Below are positions 1 through 10,723 of a stretch of 64,000 bases of DNA, piece by piece; the first letter of the stretch is position 1, and each line of letters begins with the position of its first letter. The stretch lies in assembly GCA_948474755.1 (NCBI GenBank), contig CAOLHI010001444.1, positions 310,001 through 374,000 on the forward strand, written 5' to 3'. Position numbers and translations under genes: made by a program. This DNA is from Ctenosaura bakeri (taxonomy: Eukaryota > Chordata > Lepidosauria > Squamata > Iguanidae). The notes under the pieces were generated by a model, which was not told the origin of the DNA, did not search any database, and saw nothing but the letters and a program-made list of their open reading frames with translations.

Positions 1-537
1 TGGGCCTAGGTACAATCAAGCCTGCATAGGATCATCAGACTGCCTTAAGAAGCTACAAATATTTCTTCAACATTTCCTGCTTGAATTTCCCTAGGTCATT
101 CAACTCCTGTCAAACAAGAAGAGCTATGACTTCCAGGGACAAGCTGGCAGGGTCCTTTCCCATGGCAGAAAGAGGAAAAAAACCTCCTTTCTTTAGACAT
201 CAGAAACAAAAGACTGTTTGTATCAAATTTCATCTTGGGATTTCCTTATTTTAATCTGCCAAATCTTGCAACTGTTAAGCTCACTAACAGATACCCTGGA
301 GCATGCAGAAGCAGGAAACCACGTCCTATATTTAAAACTTAAGACATGAAAACTAAACTGTGCGGAGCGTGCGGTGGGGAGGGGAGATAAAATTAATGGC
401 TGCATTGCATAAATTGATTCTCCGTCCTTCATTTTCCTTCTGCAATACCAGCACGCAGAAGTATTTATGAATGCATTTAGGTGTGTGCAGAGCCAAATGA
501 CCAATGATTCATTTGGATCAATTGCTCCAGGCTCATC
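1..537. other. Unique spacer, no gene seen
   Basis: Ordinary AT-leaning sequence. I see no repeat family, exon-like frame or RNA gene. It ends at the 3-bp duplication (TTA) that borders the family B element. Confidence 0.6.
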
Positions 538-540
538 TTA

Positions 541-907
541 GGCCCTTTCCACACAGCATTTTCCATGCGAAAGGATGCCTGGAGCGTTGCACAGTTGTGA
601 GGAGCGATCTGCACGACGCACTCACAATCGCGCAACGCTCCAGGGGCTGGCAGGCGCCGATCGTGCATCTTTTCATTTTCAGCTAGAAGCCAAAAATGTT
701 GCGTAATCGCGCATTGCTCCTGGGCCCCGTGCGCACTTACGGAGCCGTGCCAGTCGCGCTTCCTGCCACAGCGCAGCCTGGGAAACTCACACGAGCAGGC
801 AGCTCGTGTGGAGCTGAAGGACCCCGGACGTGAGAGCCTCTCGCCAGAGGCTGCTCACATGATCCCCACACCCCAGAACCAGAAGAAGGTAAGGTGAGGA
901 AGGGGCT
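541..907 (+). mobile_element. Family B GC-rich non-autonomous DNA element, copy B1
   Basis: A 367-bp GC- and CpG-rich element. The left end reads GGCCCTTTCCACAC; the right end, reverse-complemented, is a diverged form of the same sequence (AGCCCCTTCCTCAC). It is flanked by TTA at 538-540 and 908-910, read as a 3-bp target duplication. An internal hairpin is visible: CCTGGAGCGTTGC near 580 pairs with GCAACGCTCCAGG near 630. No coding capacity is seen. The 3-bp duplication and GGCC tip fit a PIF/Harbinger-type mover; this classification is inference. Copies B2 and B3 lie at 12115 and 15548. Confidence 0.8.
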
Positions 908-930
908 TTAGGCTAGGGGGACAAGATGTT

Positions 931-1118
931 GGCCACTTCCGCACTACACTGTTATAGTACTATTATTCCACTTTCAACCTCCTGTGGAATCCTGGGGTAT
1001 GCAATTTAGGGGGAGGCCTTTAGAATTATCAGCCAGAGAGCTCTTGGGCCTCAGAAAACTACAAGCCATAGAATTCCAAGCCCAAGGATATTGAAAGTGG
1101 AATAATAGCACTATAACC
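931..1118 (-). mobile_element. Family A inverted-repeat element, copy A1 (right end lost)
   Basis: Left tip GGCCACTTCCGCACTACACT, then the family body (GTTATAG, CCACTTTCAACCTCCT, GGAATCCTGGGG). The middle carries the asymmetric CAGCCAGAGAGCTCTTGG segment in reverse orientation. The right arm stops after CACTATAAC, so the terminal 20 bp or so are missing. It lies only 23 bp from family B copy B1. Confidence 0.8.
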
Positions 1119-1456
1119 GATTCGAGGATTCGGTTGGCCCATCCCTTTTTCTAAGTGACTATAGTCAGTGTTTCTAAATTTCTAAACATTATTTCTATTT
1201 CTATGGCAAGTTTAGCAAGAATTAGCAGGCACATATTTTATGCAGATCTCAGCCTTTCCCCCCACTTTTTTTGGTGATGCTGTAAGCGGCTTTCCTATCT
1301 GACCTACACAATCCTGCTTGTGGGGATAAGCCTCACGCATTCCTCAGAAGGCAGTGGCGTGGTGTCTGCTCTTGCTTTCTTTTTCCTCCTTTTCCCCATC
1401 TTTTCTGGGTGGTTCCTACCAAAAAGGTGCGCGATCCTACAGATGGTTCCTACAGT
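1119..1456. other. Unique spacer
   Basis: About 340 bp with no recognised repeat, exon or RNA gene. Confidence 0.5.
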
Positions 1457-1536
1457 CCGAAACTGCAAACCCCAGGATTCCATAGGATGTTGAAAGTGGA
1501 ATCATAGCGTTATAACAGGCTAGTGCGGAAATGGCC
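1457..1536. mobile_element. Family A right-half fragment, copy A2
   Basis: Only the right arm remains, from AACTGCAAACCCCAGGATTC to the tip GTGCGGAAATGGCC. It joins a SINE directly at 1537. The same junction recurs at 4267/4268, which marks a duplicated chimera. Confidence 0.85.
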
Positions 1537-1740
1537 GTGCTGTAGTGGTTTGAGTGTTGAGCTAGGGCTGAGAGACCTGGGTTCAAAACCCTCCTTGGCC
1601 ATGGAAACCCTCTGGGTGGCCTCGGACAAGTCACACTTTCTCAGCTGCAGAGGAAGCTGAACTCCTCTTAACAAATCTTACCAAGAAAACCAGGTCTGCA
1701 GTCTCTGCAGCAAACGTTAATTTTAATTATGCATAGTAGT
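1537..1740 (+). mobile_element. tRNA-derived SINE (Sauria-type), copy S1, tail missing
   Basis: Starts GCTGTAGTGGTTTGAGTG and contains a B-box-like GGGTTCAAAACCC, then GGCCATGGAAACCC and the CACACTTTCTCAGC body. After CCAAGAAAACCAGG it runs into an insert ending TTATGCATAGTAGT instead of the usual Bov-B-like tail. It matches S2 (4268-4520) almost base for base. Confidence 0.8.
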
Positions 1741-2593
1741 TTTAGGATACTAATGTTTAGACAGAAGATTTTGAGTAGTTGACAGTTTGGGGCGGGACCA
1801 CCTTTTATTATATGTATTATATTTGTGTCTTTTTAGTTCTTTAGTTACTTAGTTACTTTATTTGTATTTATTAGTTTAGATTTATTTGTTGTTATTGCTT
1901 AACATGTTAATCTGTTAATTTTATAACGGATTGAATATTTGTAGATGTTTATTGTATTTTGTTTTTGTTTTTTTTTCTTTTTAAACATATTTTTGAAAAG
2001 GAGAAAGACTGGGGTCCTATAAAGAGAAAGACTGGGGTCCTATAAATCAATTTCTTCAAAGACAGAGAATCATAAAATAAACAGACAAATATGTTTACTG
2101 AGTGTGAGGAGGAATAGATGTTAAAGCAAGTAACAAATGTGAGATTGAACAAAAGAGAATGTATAGAAGAAGTTATCATTAACCAAATAATTTAATAGGA
2201 AACAAAGCTGTATGAGTATTGATAAACTACAGAAATAAGGAATTTGGAAATATACTTAAGGTTAAGGATAGGATTAATCTGGAACAAATGTTTATAAGGT
2301 TGTTTTCTTTCCATTAATAGAGGTACTTATGTATGAGATATATGCTAATAACCATATGCTCTGATAAAGAAGTGTGGAAAAACTATATTATCAAATAAGC
2401 TACAATAGACTATATAATTGTACTCTATTTAATATGTATTTTTTTATCTGTTGAAATGTCAATAAAAATATTTAAAAAATATTTAAAAATATTAAACATA
2501 TAAAAATAAAAAAATATTTTTGAAAAAGAGAAGAAATAAAGGAAGTTCTGAGGTGATCCTGGGGAGAGAGAAGGAATGGAAGAGCTAAAGATT
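1741..2593. other. AT-rich stretch, possible old LINE 3' end
   Basis: Very AT-rich, with poly-T tracts and an AATAAAAAT signal near 2460. The block around 2210-2480 resembles the untranslated tail of a LINE, but no coding part is left, so this is a weak call. A 23-bp tandem duplication sits at 2001-2046. Confidence 0.3.
2001..2046. repeat. Tandem duplication, 23-bp unit x2
   Basis: GAGAAAGACTGGGGTCCTAT plus AAA occurs twice back to back with no mismatch (2001-2023 and 2024-2046). Perfect identity suggests a recent slippage or replication event. Confidence 0.9.
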
Positions 2594-2680
2594 GAGGCCT
2601 CTCCCTAAACTGCCAACCCCAGGATTCCAGAGGAGGTTGAAAGTGGAATAATAGCACTATAACCGTCTAGTGCGGAAGGC
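2594..2680. mobile_element. Family A right-half fragment, copy A3
   Basis: Right arm only, from GAGGCCTCTCCCTAAACTG to GTCTAGTGCGGAAGGC. The left arm is absent. Confidence 0.75.
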
Positions 2681-2799
2681 TGCTAAGGCTGCTTAGAGAA
2701 TTTGCAGCTGAGGTAAATGAACTAGGGGATTTTTCTCTCAACTGCGTGTCTTTGAGAAAAAGCAAGCCAGCATCTTCAGTTCCCCTCATGCGCCAACGT

Positions 2800-3770
2800 T
2801 TGCTGAGGAGAAGGACATTCGGAAACGTTCAGACGCTGATGTGAACAGATCGCATATTTTAAAACGCACACGCACCAGCCGACCAACGCGCATTAAAACT
2901 GAGCTGAGCTGACGAGAGAGGTCACTGCAAGAATAAATACACAACGGGGCGGCGGGGCTGTCATCCCCTTACGAATTGACTTTCTCCTCCAGAAGAGGCG
3001 CTTCAACGTGAGCGTTGCCAACATGGCCTTGGGCCGGTCTTGAAATACTGAGCGACTTTTAGACAAATGAGCCCTGATACCTCAGCACCACGCTGTTTCG
3101 CAGCCCCGTGACTGGCTGTCAAGCCTAAGGTTGTCCAAGCCTGGTCTAAAATGTCCTCTCGTGTCCTACGGTGTCCGCAGCGTTTGAACCCCCCTGACAC
3201 GGTTAAAGTGCGGGAGCCGGGATGAGGTGACTTGGTCAAATGGCGTTCAGAAGGGTCTGCGACCTGGCGTGGAGGGGCGACGCCTGACACAGAAAGAGAA
3301 AGAGGCGGAAGAGCCACGGGCCTCTTAATGGAGGAGCAAAAGAGCGGGAAAAAGGGCTTGATATCTAAGGCCTACTCAGCTGGAAGAAACCTGAGGAGAA
3401 ATGACAAAAAGAGATCGATGTAGGGCCATTTCCGCACTAGCCTGTTATAGCACGATGATTCCACTTCCAACATCCTCTGGAATCCTGGGGTTTGCAGTTT
3501 CGGGAGGGGCTGAAAGTGGAATCATCGCACTATAACAGGCTAGTGCGGAAATGGCCTGAGTCAAGCGGGTGGCCGAGAAAGGCGCGTGGAGAAAGACTGC
3601 TCATGTCAGATAGGCCACAAAACGTTATTTTCTCACACAGCTTTTGCCCAAGACTCGGCCAAGAACTAACAACGGAAGAAAGGTGGGCTTGCGGGCACGA
3701 AAACGGAGCGGACATTTTGGCAGCCATTTTGAAAACTCCAGCAAATGTCTCCCCCCCCCACGACTGACAT
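2800..3770. promoter_or_regulatory. CpG-rich promoter-like block
   Basis: CpG dinucleotides are far denser here than in the surrounding AT-rich sequence (for example around 2860-2960, 3150-3300 and 3570-3720). The 3' side holds an ETS-like CGGAAG near 3674 and a YY1-like GCCATTTTG at 3723-3731, motifs common in housekeeping promoters. A family A element (3424-3556) sits inside the block. No open first exon can be assigned, and either transcript direction is possible. It could instead be CpG-rich repeat debris. Confidence 0.35.
3424..3556. mobile_element. Family A short palindromic copy A4
   Basis: A 133-bp element with both tips intact (GGCCATTTCCGCACTAGCCT and its complement). The centre is shortened: the left arm keeps GGAATCCTGGGGTTTGCAG but the matching right-arm part is deleted. 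The flanking 3-mers TAG and TGA do not match, so the target duplication is unresolved. Confidence 0.85.
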
Positions 3771-3833
3771 TAGTCACACAGTTCTTTGGAGAGCAATGTC
3801 CCAAGCATGTTTATCAAGAAGTCTGGAGTCCAA

Positions 3834-4033
3834 GGCCATTTCTGCACTAGACTGTTATAGTGCTATCATTCCACTTTCAACATCCCATGGAATCCAAGGT
3901 TTGCAGTTTAAGGAGGGGCCTTTAGAATTCTCAGCCAGAGAGCTCTTGGCCCTCAGGAACTACAAACCCCAGGATTCCACAGGATGTTGAAAGTGGAATA
4001 ATAGCACTATAACAGTGTAGTGCGGAAATGGCC
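3834..4033 (-). mobile_element. Family A full-length copy A5
   Basis: About 200 bp with both terminal arms intact and the asymmetric CTCAGCCAGAGAGCTCTTGG centre in reverse orientation. No clean target duplication is seen (CAA versus ATA). Confidence 0.85.
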
Positions 4034-4123
4034 ATAGTTATTTAACTTCTGTGTAAATATGCATAGGATTGCTTCATAAGGCTAATTGACCATACTTAAA
4101 CTTACTCCCTGGTAACCAGCAGG

Positions 4124-4267
4124 GGCCATTTCCGCTCTAGCCTGTTATAACACTATGATTCCACTTTCAACGTCCTATGGAATCCCGGGGTTTGCAGTTT
4201 TGGGAGGGGCCAGCTGGATGTTGGAAGTGGAATCATAGCGCTATAATAGGCTAGTGCGGAAATGGCC
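4124..4267. mobile_element. Family A palindromic copy A6 joined to SINE S2
   Basis: Complete tips with a shortened centre (GGGAGGGGCCAGCTGGATGT). The right tip GCGGAAATGGCC runs straight into the SINE start at 4268, as at 1536/1537. Confidence 0.85.
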
Positions 4268-4520
4268 ATGCTGTAGTGGTTTGAGTGTTGAGCTAGGGCT
4301 GAGAGACCTGGGTTCAAAACCCTCCTTGGCCATGGAAACCCTCTGGGTGGCCTCGGACAAGTCACACTTTCTCAGCTTCAGAGGAAGCTGAACTCCTCTT
4401 AACAAATCTTACCAAGAAAACCAGGTCTGCAGTCTCTGCAGCAAATGTTAATTTTAATTATGCATAGTAGTAGTGATAGGCTACCATAAGATGGAAAAGC
4501 CCTGAAGGCACACAACGATA
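4268..4520 (+). mobile_element. tRNA-derived SINE (Sauria-type), copy S2
   Basis: Head with B-box-like GGGTTCAAAACCC, body CATGGAAACCCTCTGGGTGG, and a Bov-B-like tail at about 4478-4520 (CCATAAGATGG, then CCTGAAGGCACACAACGATA). Between body and tail is an extra segment of about 48 bp (CTGCAGTCTCTGCAGCAAAT onward) shared only with S1. Confidence 0.8.
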
Positions 4521-4664
4521 AAAGTGTGTTTGAGTTTGTACCTTGAGTATCATGACACTTTTGAAGGATGGTGATGATGAAGAATATGTATATGATGAAA
4601 CAGAGTAACTTTTTAAACCAGTTTTAATCTATACAAAATGTATGAGTGTATGTACAAAATGTAC

Positions 4665-4830
4665 ATCTCGTCTTTCCCTCAATGAGCTTAAGGAAACGTG
4701 GTTTCTCCTTCACTGGTCCTCACAACAATCTTACAAGGTAGACCAGAGGAACAAAGGAATTGACTCACATCTCACTGTAAATTTAAGACCTGGGTGGGGA
4801 TTTGAAACGGACTCTTCCACATCCCAGTCC
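4665..4830 (+). repeat. Possible ancient MIR/L2-type fragment
   Basis: The run CCTCACAACAATCTTACAAGG followed by GGGTGGGGATTTGAAACGG has the layout of an old tRNA-core SINE or L2-linked repeat. A related fragment occurs near 49462. Divergence is high, so this is a weak call. Confidence 0.3.
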
Positions 4831-5035
4831 AAATACACTAGCCCAAACATAAGAACAGGCCTACGAGAGCAAATTTAAAGCACATCTTGTCTGCAAATCT
4901 CTTCCCCATACTGACCAACCAGATACCTCTGACAAACCTACAAGCAGAGCCCAAACACAAGAGGGTTATTAGGCAGAGTAATTTATCTACTTCAGGCAAT
5001 GCAGAGTACTGTGAAAAGCCACCAAAGGCTTCTTA

Positions 5036-5237
5036 GGCCATTTCCGCCCTACACTGTTATAGTGCTATTATTCCACTTTCAACATCCTGTGGAATTCTGG
5101 GGTTTGTAGTTTACTGAGGCCAAAGAGCTCTCTGGCTGAGAATTCTAAATGCCTCTCCCTCAACTGCAAACCCCAGGATTCCATAGGATGCTGAAAGTGG
5201 AATAAGCGCACGCTAACAGTGTAGTGCAGAAATGGCC
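5036..5237 (+). mobile_element. Family A full-length copy A7
   Basis: Both tips are present. The centre TTTACTGAGGCCAAAGAGCT CTCTGGCTGAGAATTC is in forward orientation. The left flank is TTA, but the right flank (ATT) does not repeat it exactly. Confidence 0.85.
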
Positions 5238-7177
5238 ATTGTGTTTGGTGGTTCCCTTGTCAGGGGAGCAGTGAATCTGCTTTAGGTTTTAGTCCAGACA
5301 TTGAAAGAAGACACAAAAGGCGCTGAAACTACCTTGGCAATAAGTTTCAGCAGACTGAAACATGGAATGGATTCTTCGTGTGACCAACAGGCAAGCTCTC
5401 AACCCCCAATGCTTTCCTCACACTTTTGCAACTGCATTCCACATTTCGATTGTACAACATCAGTGGTGGGGGTAACAGTGAGAAAATAACTTTTGTCTGA
5501 GTTCTGTCCAATACTGCGCTGCTTTTCTGTCTGAGAAACTGTATATAGCTTCTCAAAAGGAATGCAGCCTTGGAGTCTGACATGCACACAACACACTAAT
5601 GAGAAGCAAATGCGCATCTATTGTACAATAAACCAATTATAAACCAAGGAGACCACACATTCGAGATATCCTCAGATCCTAAAGGCTAGCCATTTCCCTT
5701 CCTAGGTTATAGACTGCAGAGTGCTGGATGGGTTGCCTAAAAGGAATCTTAAGACAACAACCCAATAATTAGCTAATGAGAGGAACTCAGTGAGCAGTAA
5801 CTTGAAAGCGCCCAAGCATGATAAAGTTCAGTGTGTTGATAGTATATTGGCATCATTTCTAGTTCAACCTCCAAATTTTTCCTTTTCTTCTTCAGTCTGC
5901 TGCTAATGCATTCTGCAGGGACAATTGAGACATGATACTGTTTTATCATAACCCTTTTAAAAAAAAAACATAATCTATTTGGCACACAGTGGCAAGGCAG
6001 AAAGTACCATTGACATCCCTACAAGAGGAAAATCTCCAGTCATTCCCTTTCCTCGCTCCCCTCATCTTTCTTTTAAAAAAAGTTACAGTACTAACTTGCC
6101 TTCTGTATCCAATCATTTCCCACAGTCTTCCTCACATTATCTTATGCAGTGAGATTATAGCAATTACTTTCAGATGCAAGTAGGTGCAATAAAAATTTCT
6201 GCCATGAGAAACTTGCCTCTGAGGCACGAAAGGCAAAACTCAAGTCTGTGTATATCTAATTATCCTTTAGTGCCATAGATACCTACATAATCTACTTGTG
6301 GGAAAGGTAAATGGGGGAGGAGGAGGAGATAAGCATGGGAACAAGTTAACATAAGACAGCCGTGCAAATGTCAGAAATTGTATGTGTGGGTAGATAAGGG
6401 AAAGGAAGGGGTTCGAATCTAAAGTCCGAGGATACATCTGTCGACTGGCAGTATGAACTCAGTGCCTTTAAGCATGATCAGAGTGCCTATCCCTCAGGGC
6501 CAGCTAAGGGCCTTCAGCTCCATATAAAGGTTCTGTATATGCTCAGAGTTTTCAGTGCAGGGCCCACAGATCCAGAAAGTGCGACTCCACCCAAGTCCTT
6601 CATTTTGCTACAGACTTTGTCATTCATATTTGGCAGTTGAGTGGTTTATGAGGAAGGAGGTGTTAATGGGTGGGTGATGTACTTTTTTTATTGCTGCACT
6701 TATAATTGCTTCTAATCCAATTGTGTTTTAATGTTATAATTGACTTAATTGTGTTTTAATGTTTGTTGTGTTTTTGTCTGTCGTTTTACTTATTAATCTT
6801 TTTCTGAGTTGCCTTAAGTATTACGTTTAAAGGAAAAGCAAGCTATCACTTAAAACCAAACACTAAAGGAAGTCTTGCTTCCACCAGGTACATGGTGGAT
6901 GGTCAGGGATTGGGGAAGAGGGAGGAGATGGAAATATAGTAGACCTCAAACCTCAAAGTATTGTCAGGCTTTTAGAAAATACTTTGTATTGACTTTTTCA
7001 ACAGGATGCAAAGATACTATGAATTTGAATGAAAACATTATTGGGATGTTCCAGACATACGTACGCAGTGCCACCAAAAAAAATCAATATAATCTGGTAA
7101 GTTAAACAATAAATTATAATTATGTGAGTATTTCTAAGTAATTAAGCATTTGTCCATTTAGACCAGTCTTGCAACAG
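5238..7177. other. Unique spacer of about 1.9 kb
   Basis: No recognised repeat, RNA gene or exon. Frames are short and lack domains. An AT-rich patch near 6720-6830 repeats GTGTTTTAATGTT twice. Confidence 0.5.
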
Positions 7178-7189
7178 GTCTCCAGGTTC

Positions 7190-7292
7190 TCAGGAAGCTA
7201 CCTGATCCTTCACACCAGAGATGCTGGGGATTAAATCTGGGATTTTTTGCATGTAAAGAAGGTGCTGTACCAAGTCCCTGGGTTGTAGCTAT
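7190..7292 (-). mobile_element. tRNA-headed SINE (second type), copy M1
   Basis: Read on the minus strand: CCCAGATTTAATCCCCAGCA (B-box region), then TCTCTGG and GGATCAGGTAGCTT. Two other members lie at 49996 and 55975. The head is too degraded to be a functional tRNA gene. Confidence 0.5.
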
Positions 7293-7534
7293 TGGGAGGG
7301 GGAATGATAGTATTGCCCCCCACAATAAGAATTCTAAATTTCTAGCATTGCAATAACTTAAAAACTTCAGCTGAGCATTTAGAAATGGAATTTAAGTGCC
7401 CAAAAGAGATTTAGCAAGCCTACTTCACACATGAAGACTTTGGTGTTGCTATCTATTGTACTTTGTATTTGATTCATCCATCCATTCATTTTATTTTACT
7501 TATTTTATTTTTGTGCCACTGCTCCTAGAACAGG

Positions 7535-7916
7535 TAGATAGTGTGGATGGTCTAGGACACTGGAAGGCCAGAGTTTGAATCTCCACTCAGTCATGAAAAT
7601 CCACGGAGTGACCTTGGGCAAGCCACACACTCTTTCTGCACTACATTGTTATAGTGCTATTATTCCACTTCCAACATCCTGTGGAATTCTGGGGTTTGTA
7701 GCTTACTGAGGCCAAAGAGCTCTCTGGTTGAAAATTCTCCCTAAACTGCAAACCTCAGGATTCCATAGGATGTTAAAAGCAGAATAATAGCACTATAACA
7801 GTGCAGTGCAGAAATGGCCTCAGACGGAGGCAAAGGCAAACCGCCTCTGAACAAATTCTGCCGAGAAAACCCTATGATAAGGTCACCAGAAATGACTTGA
7901 AGGCACACAACAACAA
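7535..7916 (+). mobile_element. Sauria-type SINE S3, interrupted by family A copy A8
   Basis: The SINE head (TTTGAATCTCCACTCAGTCA) and body run to CCACACACTCT near 7633. After the inserted element it resumes at 7820 with GGCAAAGGCAAACCGCCTCT and finishes with GACTTGAAGGCACACAACAA. The insertion therefore postdates the SINE. Confidence 0.85.
7634..7819 (+). mobile_element. Family A copy A8 inside SINE S3
   Basis: Begins within the left arm (TTCTGCACTACATTGTTATA), having lost the first few tip bases, and ends with an intact GCAGAAATGGCC. The centre GAGGCCAAAGAGCTCTCTGG is forward. Confidence 0.85.
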
Positions 7917-8049
7917 GCTCCTGGAACAGGCCACACATAAAGATGGCTCTGATTTCTGGAACAGATCTAGTTGCTCAGCCACCTTAATCTGGTGCTGAGT
8001 GTGGTGCAACAATTTACCCAGTTAGGGGACATTGGCCTGTACTATTTTG

Positions 8050-8574
8050 ATAAATCCAACTATTCATTTGGAATACTGTGTCCAGTTCTGGGCACCTCAA
8101 TTCAAGAAGGATATTGACAAGCTGGAACACGTCCAGAGGAGGGCGACCAAAATGGTGAAGGGTCTGGAAGCCATGAAGCCCTATGAGGAGCAGCTTAGGG
8201 AGCTGTGTATGCTTAGTCTGCAGAAGAGAAGGTTAAGAGGGGACAGGATAGCCATGTTTAAATATTTGAAGGGATGTCATGTCAAGGAGAGAGCGGGCTG
8301 GTTTTCTGCTGCTCCAGAGACCAGACAAGGAGCAATGGAGTCAAGCTGCAGGAAAGGAGATTCCACCTGAACCTCAGGAAGAACTTCCTGATGGTCAGAG
8401 CTGTCCAGCAGTGGAATACGCTGCCTCAATGAAGTGTGGTGGAGTCTCCTCCTCTGGAAGTTTCTAAGCAGAGGCTAGATGGCCATCTGTCAGGAGTGCT
8501 TTGATGTGGGTTCCTGCACAGCAGGAGTTTGGACTAGATGGCCCCTGGAGTCTCTTCCAACTCTATGATTCTAA
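8050..8574 (+). mobile_element. CR1 LINE 3' end, copy K1
   Basis: A 5'-truncated non-LTR retrotransposon. The translation shows the CR1 ORF2 C-terminal region ([50 protein letters not shown]), then a frame break, then the 3' UTR GGACTAGATGGCCCCTGGAG TCTCTTCCAACTCTATGATTCT. It is not capable of retrotransposition. Confidence 0.9.
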
Positions 8575-8752
8575 CTATCAAATCTTCATACGCTCAAGCC
8601 AAAGTAGTTCCTTCTTTCTGAGATGTAAGACAGAGACACTCAGCAATTTCCCAGTGCCACAGGGCACCCCATCTAACATTTTTGTTATTTGCCCCCTCTG
8701 TCAAGTTTCCAACCAAGTATAAATAGCCAATGCAAATAGCTGGTGGCTTTTG

Positions 8753-8753
8753 T

Positions 8754-8813
<60 letters not shown>

Positions 8814-8815
8814 TC
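8753..8815. repeat. (CTTT)n microsatellite
   Basis: About 63 bp of uninterrupted TTCT/CTTT repeats. Translation gives low-complexity FLSF or KKER strings that should not be taken for a protein. Confidence 0.98.
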
Positions 8816-8939
8816 GACATTGCCACTCCACTGGCCTCTTTCAGCAGTCAACATTTGACATTGTGTTTCCCTTCTCTCTTTTAAAAAAAAAAAAACTAAG
8901 AAGAGTGGAGGCATGGAAAAGTTTACTTGGCTGCGGAAT

Positions 8940-9370
8940 GAATAGATGGCAATAAAATAAAAATAAAAGGACAATGGCCAGTCCTTGTGCAGAGGTATGA
9001 GCTTGGCTATTGAAAGTCCACGGCTTAGGTCAGATTGGGACCATATGTCACCATTCCAAAGCATAGTGGTGCATGGTATCCCTGGAACTAAAATCAGCTG
9101 AGCCCATTGTCTCCTTGCCCGGGTGATTCCCCCCCACATATATTCATAGCCGACACGAAGGCCTGCCTGGAAGACAGAAACAAATTGATACATACAAGCT
9201 CCCACCCCCATCGGGCTTGCATGACACATTTTAAGCAGACAATAAAAGCACATTTCAGACTGTTTAAAATCTTGAGAAAGGATCGGTTGCCAAGGCAATC
9301 AGATGGTAGGCCCTCGACGCGGCCCATTAAACTCCAATTGCACCTTATTCATTAGGACAGACTCTCAGGA
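8940..9370. promoter_or_regulatory. Candidate conserved regulatory block 1
   Basis: Repeat-free, balanced-composition sequence with homeodomain-type cores (CCCATTAAACTCCAATTG at 9323-9340, TTATTCATTAGG at 9345-9356) and a palindromic GTTGCCAAGGCAA near 9288. It looks like a vertebrate developmental enhancer in texture. That is pattern-based inference; alignment was not possible. Confidence 0.3.
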
Positions 9371-10354
9371 GGTAAAGGAGGAGAAAAGATGAAAAAAGAG
9401 GGAGAGGAGGGCTTTTTTGGTTTTTTTTTAATGGGGTGGTGGACTTAGAGAATGGACCTGTACAATAACCAGTTTGTTCATCAATTCAGGTGTTATTTAA
9501 TTGGTTTTGTTCAGAGGTTCCCTTTGTTTAAGGCTGTTGCGCCAGTGACTTATAATTCCCAACACTCTATTAAAATGGATTTCCCCAAATCCTTGAACCT
9601 CACTTTATGACCAAAACAGGAGGAGGAGGGGGAAAATGGAATGCGTCAAAATCGAGAAGGAGATTTAAACTTTGAATCTGTCTTATAAGTTTGAAGATGC
9701 CTCTTGGTTGGAAGGTTTGCAAAGAGAGAGAGGCTGAGAAAGAGGGGCACACTTTTTTCTGGAAGCCCTAGTACAAAAAATGTTGCCAGTTGTGGAAAAT
9801 GTGTCTCTCCAGATTCATGTTAAACTTTGCTCTGTTTGGAGATGTTGTGTTAGTGATGTGCCCTGAAGCTTTTCAGGAGACAAGGGGAGAGAGAGAGAGA
9901 GAACACAAAAGAGCCTTTGAACTCTAAAATAAAGGTATGGGCGTGTTGAAATTTTACCCACACAACTATATTTGGTAAAATGATTTTTTTTTTCATACCG
10001 TACACTACTGATGTAATGTGATGTAGGGCTATGACTTCATGTTTCTGAAAAAAAAAGCATGTAGAGGAAGTCTTCAGTGATGGTAGGCACGGGAAACACA
10101 AGCCCGTTCATGCACTCGAGTGTGTCTGAGATCTGGGCTAGTCAGCCCAAAACATTGTGATGCCTGAAATGAAAAAAAAAAATCCAAATTACACCCTTTA
10201 CCTGCCTACAAAGCATAATTCCTTCTTGAGTAGACTTTTGCTAGTTTTATTTAATCATCATTGAAATTCTTGAGACTCTTTTACTTAAGCCAGGAACTTT
10301 CCAAATTCTCTTAGAATTTCAGTTTAGGTGCTACCTGGCAGAATTAACCTGCAT
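9371..10354. other. Unique spacer
   Basis: About 1 kb of mixed unique sequence with poly-T and a short (GA)n run at 9887-9901. No gene seen. Confidence 0.5.
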
Positions 10355-10547
10355 GTTGTTGTTGTGTGCCTTTAAGTTGCTTCCAACTTATGGTGACCCA
10401 CCAGCAAACCTGTCATGGGTTTTCTGCAGCTGAGAGTGTGTGACATACCCAAGGTTACCCAGTAGGTTTCCATGGCTGAGCAGGGAATCAAACCCCGATC
10501 TTCAGAGTCATAATCCAACATTCAAACTACTACACCAAGCTGACTGT
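10355..10547 (-). mobile_element. Sauria-type SINE S4
   Basis: Minus-strand copy. It starts with the tail complement GTTGTTGTTGTGTGCC, then CATGGGTTTTCTGCAGCTGA, CCATGGCTGAGCAGGGAATC and the head complement ACTACACCAAGCTG. Nearly full length, with a shortened middle. Confidence 0.85.
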
Positions 10548-10620
10548 AAAAATAAACAGTTCCAAGAGCAAATCAGTTGCAATCTCTCCCTAGAAGCCAA
10601 GCTGCCTAAAATTAGACTGT

Positions 10621-10723
10621 TGTAGTGGTGGTGGCGGCATGCCTTCAAGTTGTTTCTAAGTTGAAGCTATCAGAGGGTTTTCTGGGGGCTGAGAGTATGT
10701 GATGCACCCAAGGTCACCCATGG
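10621..10723 (-). mobile_element. Sauria-type SINE S5 (3' half)
   Basis: Minus-strand tail and body (GCATGCCTTCAAGTTGTTTC to CACCCAAGGTCACCCATGG), cut at the left tip of family A copy A9. The rest of the head is not found on the far side of A9. Confidence 0.75.

Noticed and set aside
8032..8370. A host gene encoding a 112-residue protein
   Set aside because: The peptide is the CR1 ORF2 C-terminal segment.
8594..9298. A 234-codon minus-strand frame
   Set aside because: It runs through the CTTT microsatellite (KKER repeats) and a CR1 tail; no domain or family resemblance.
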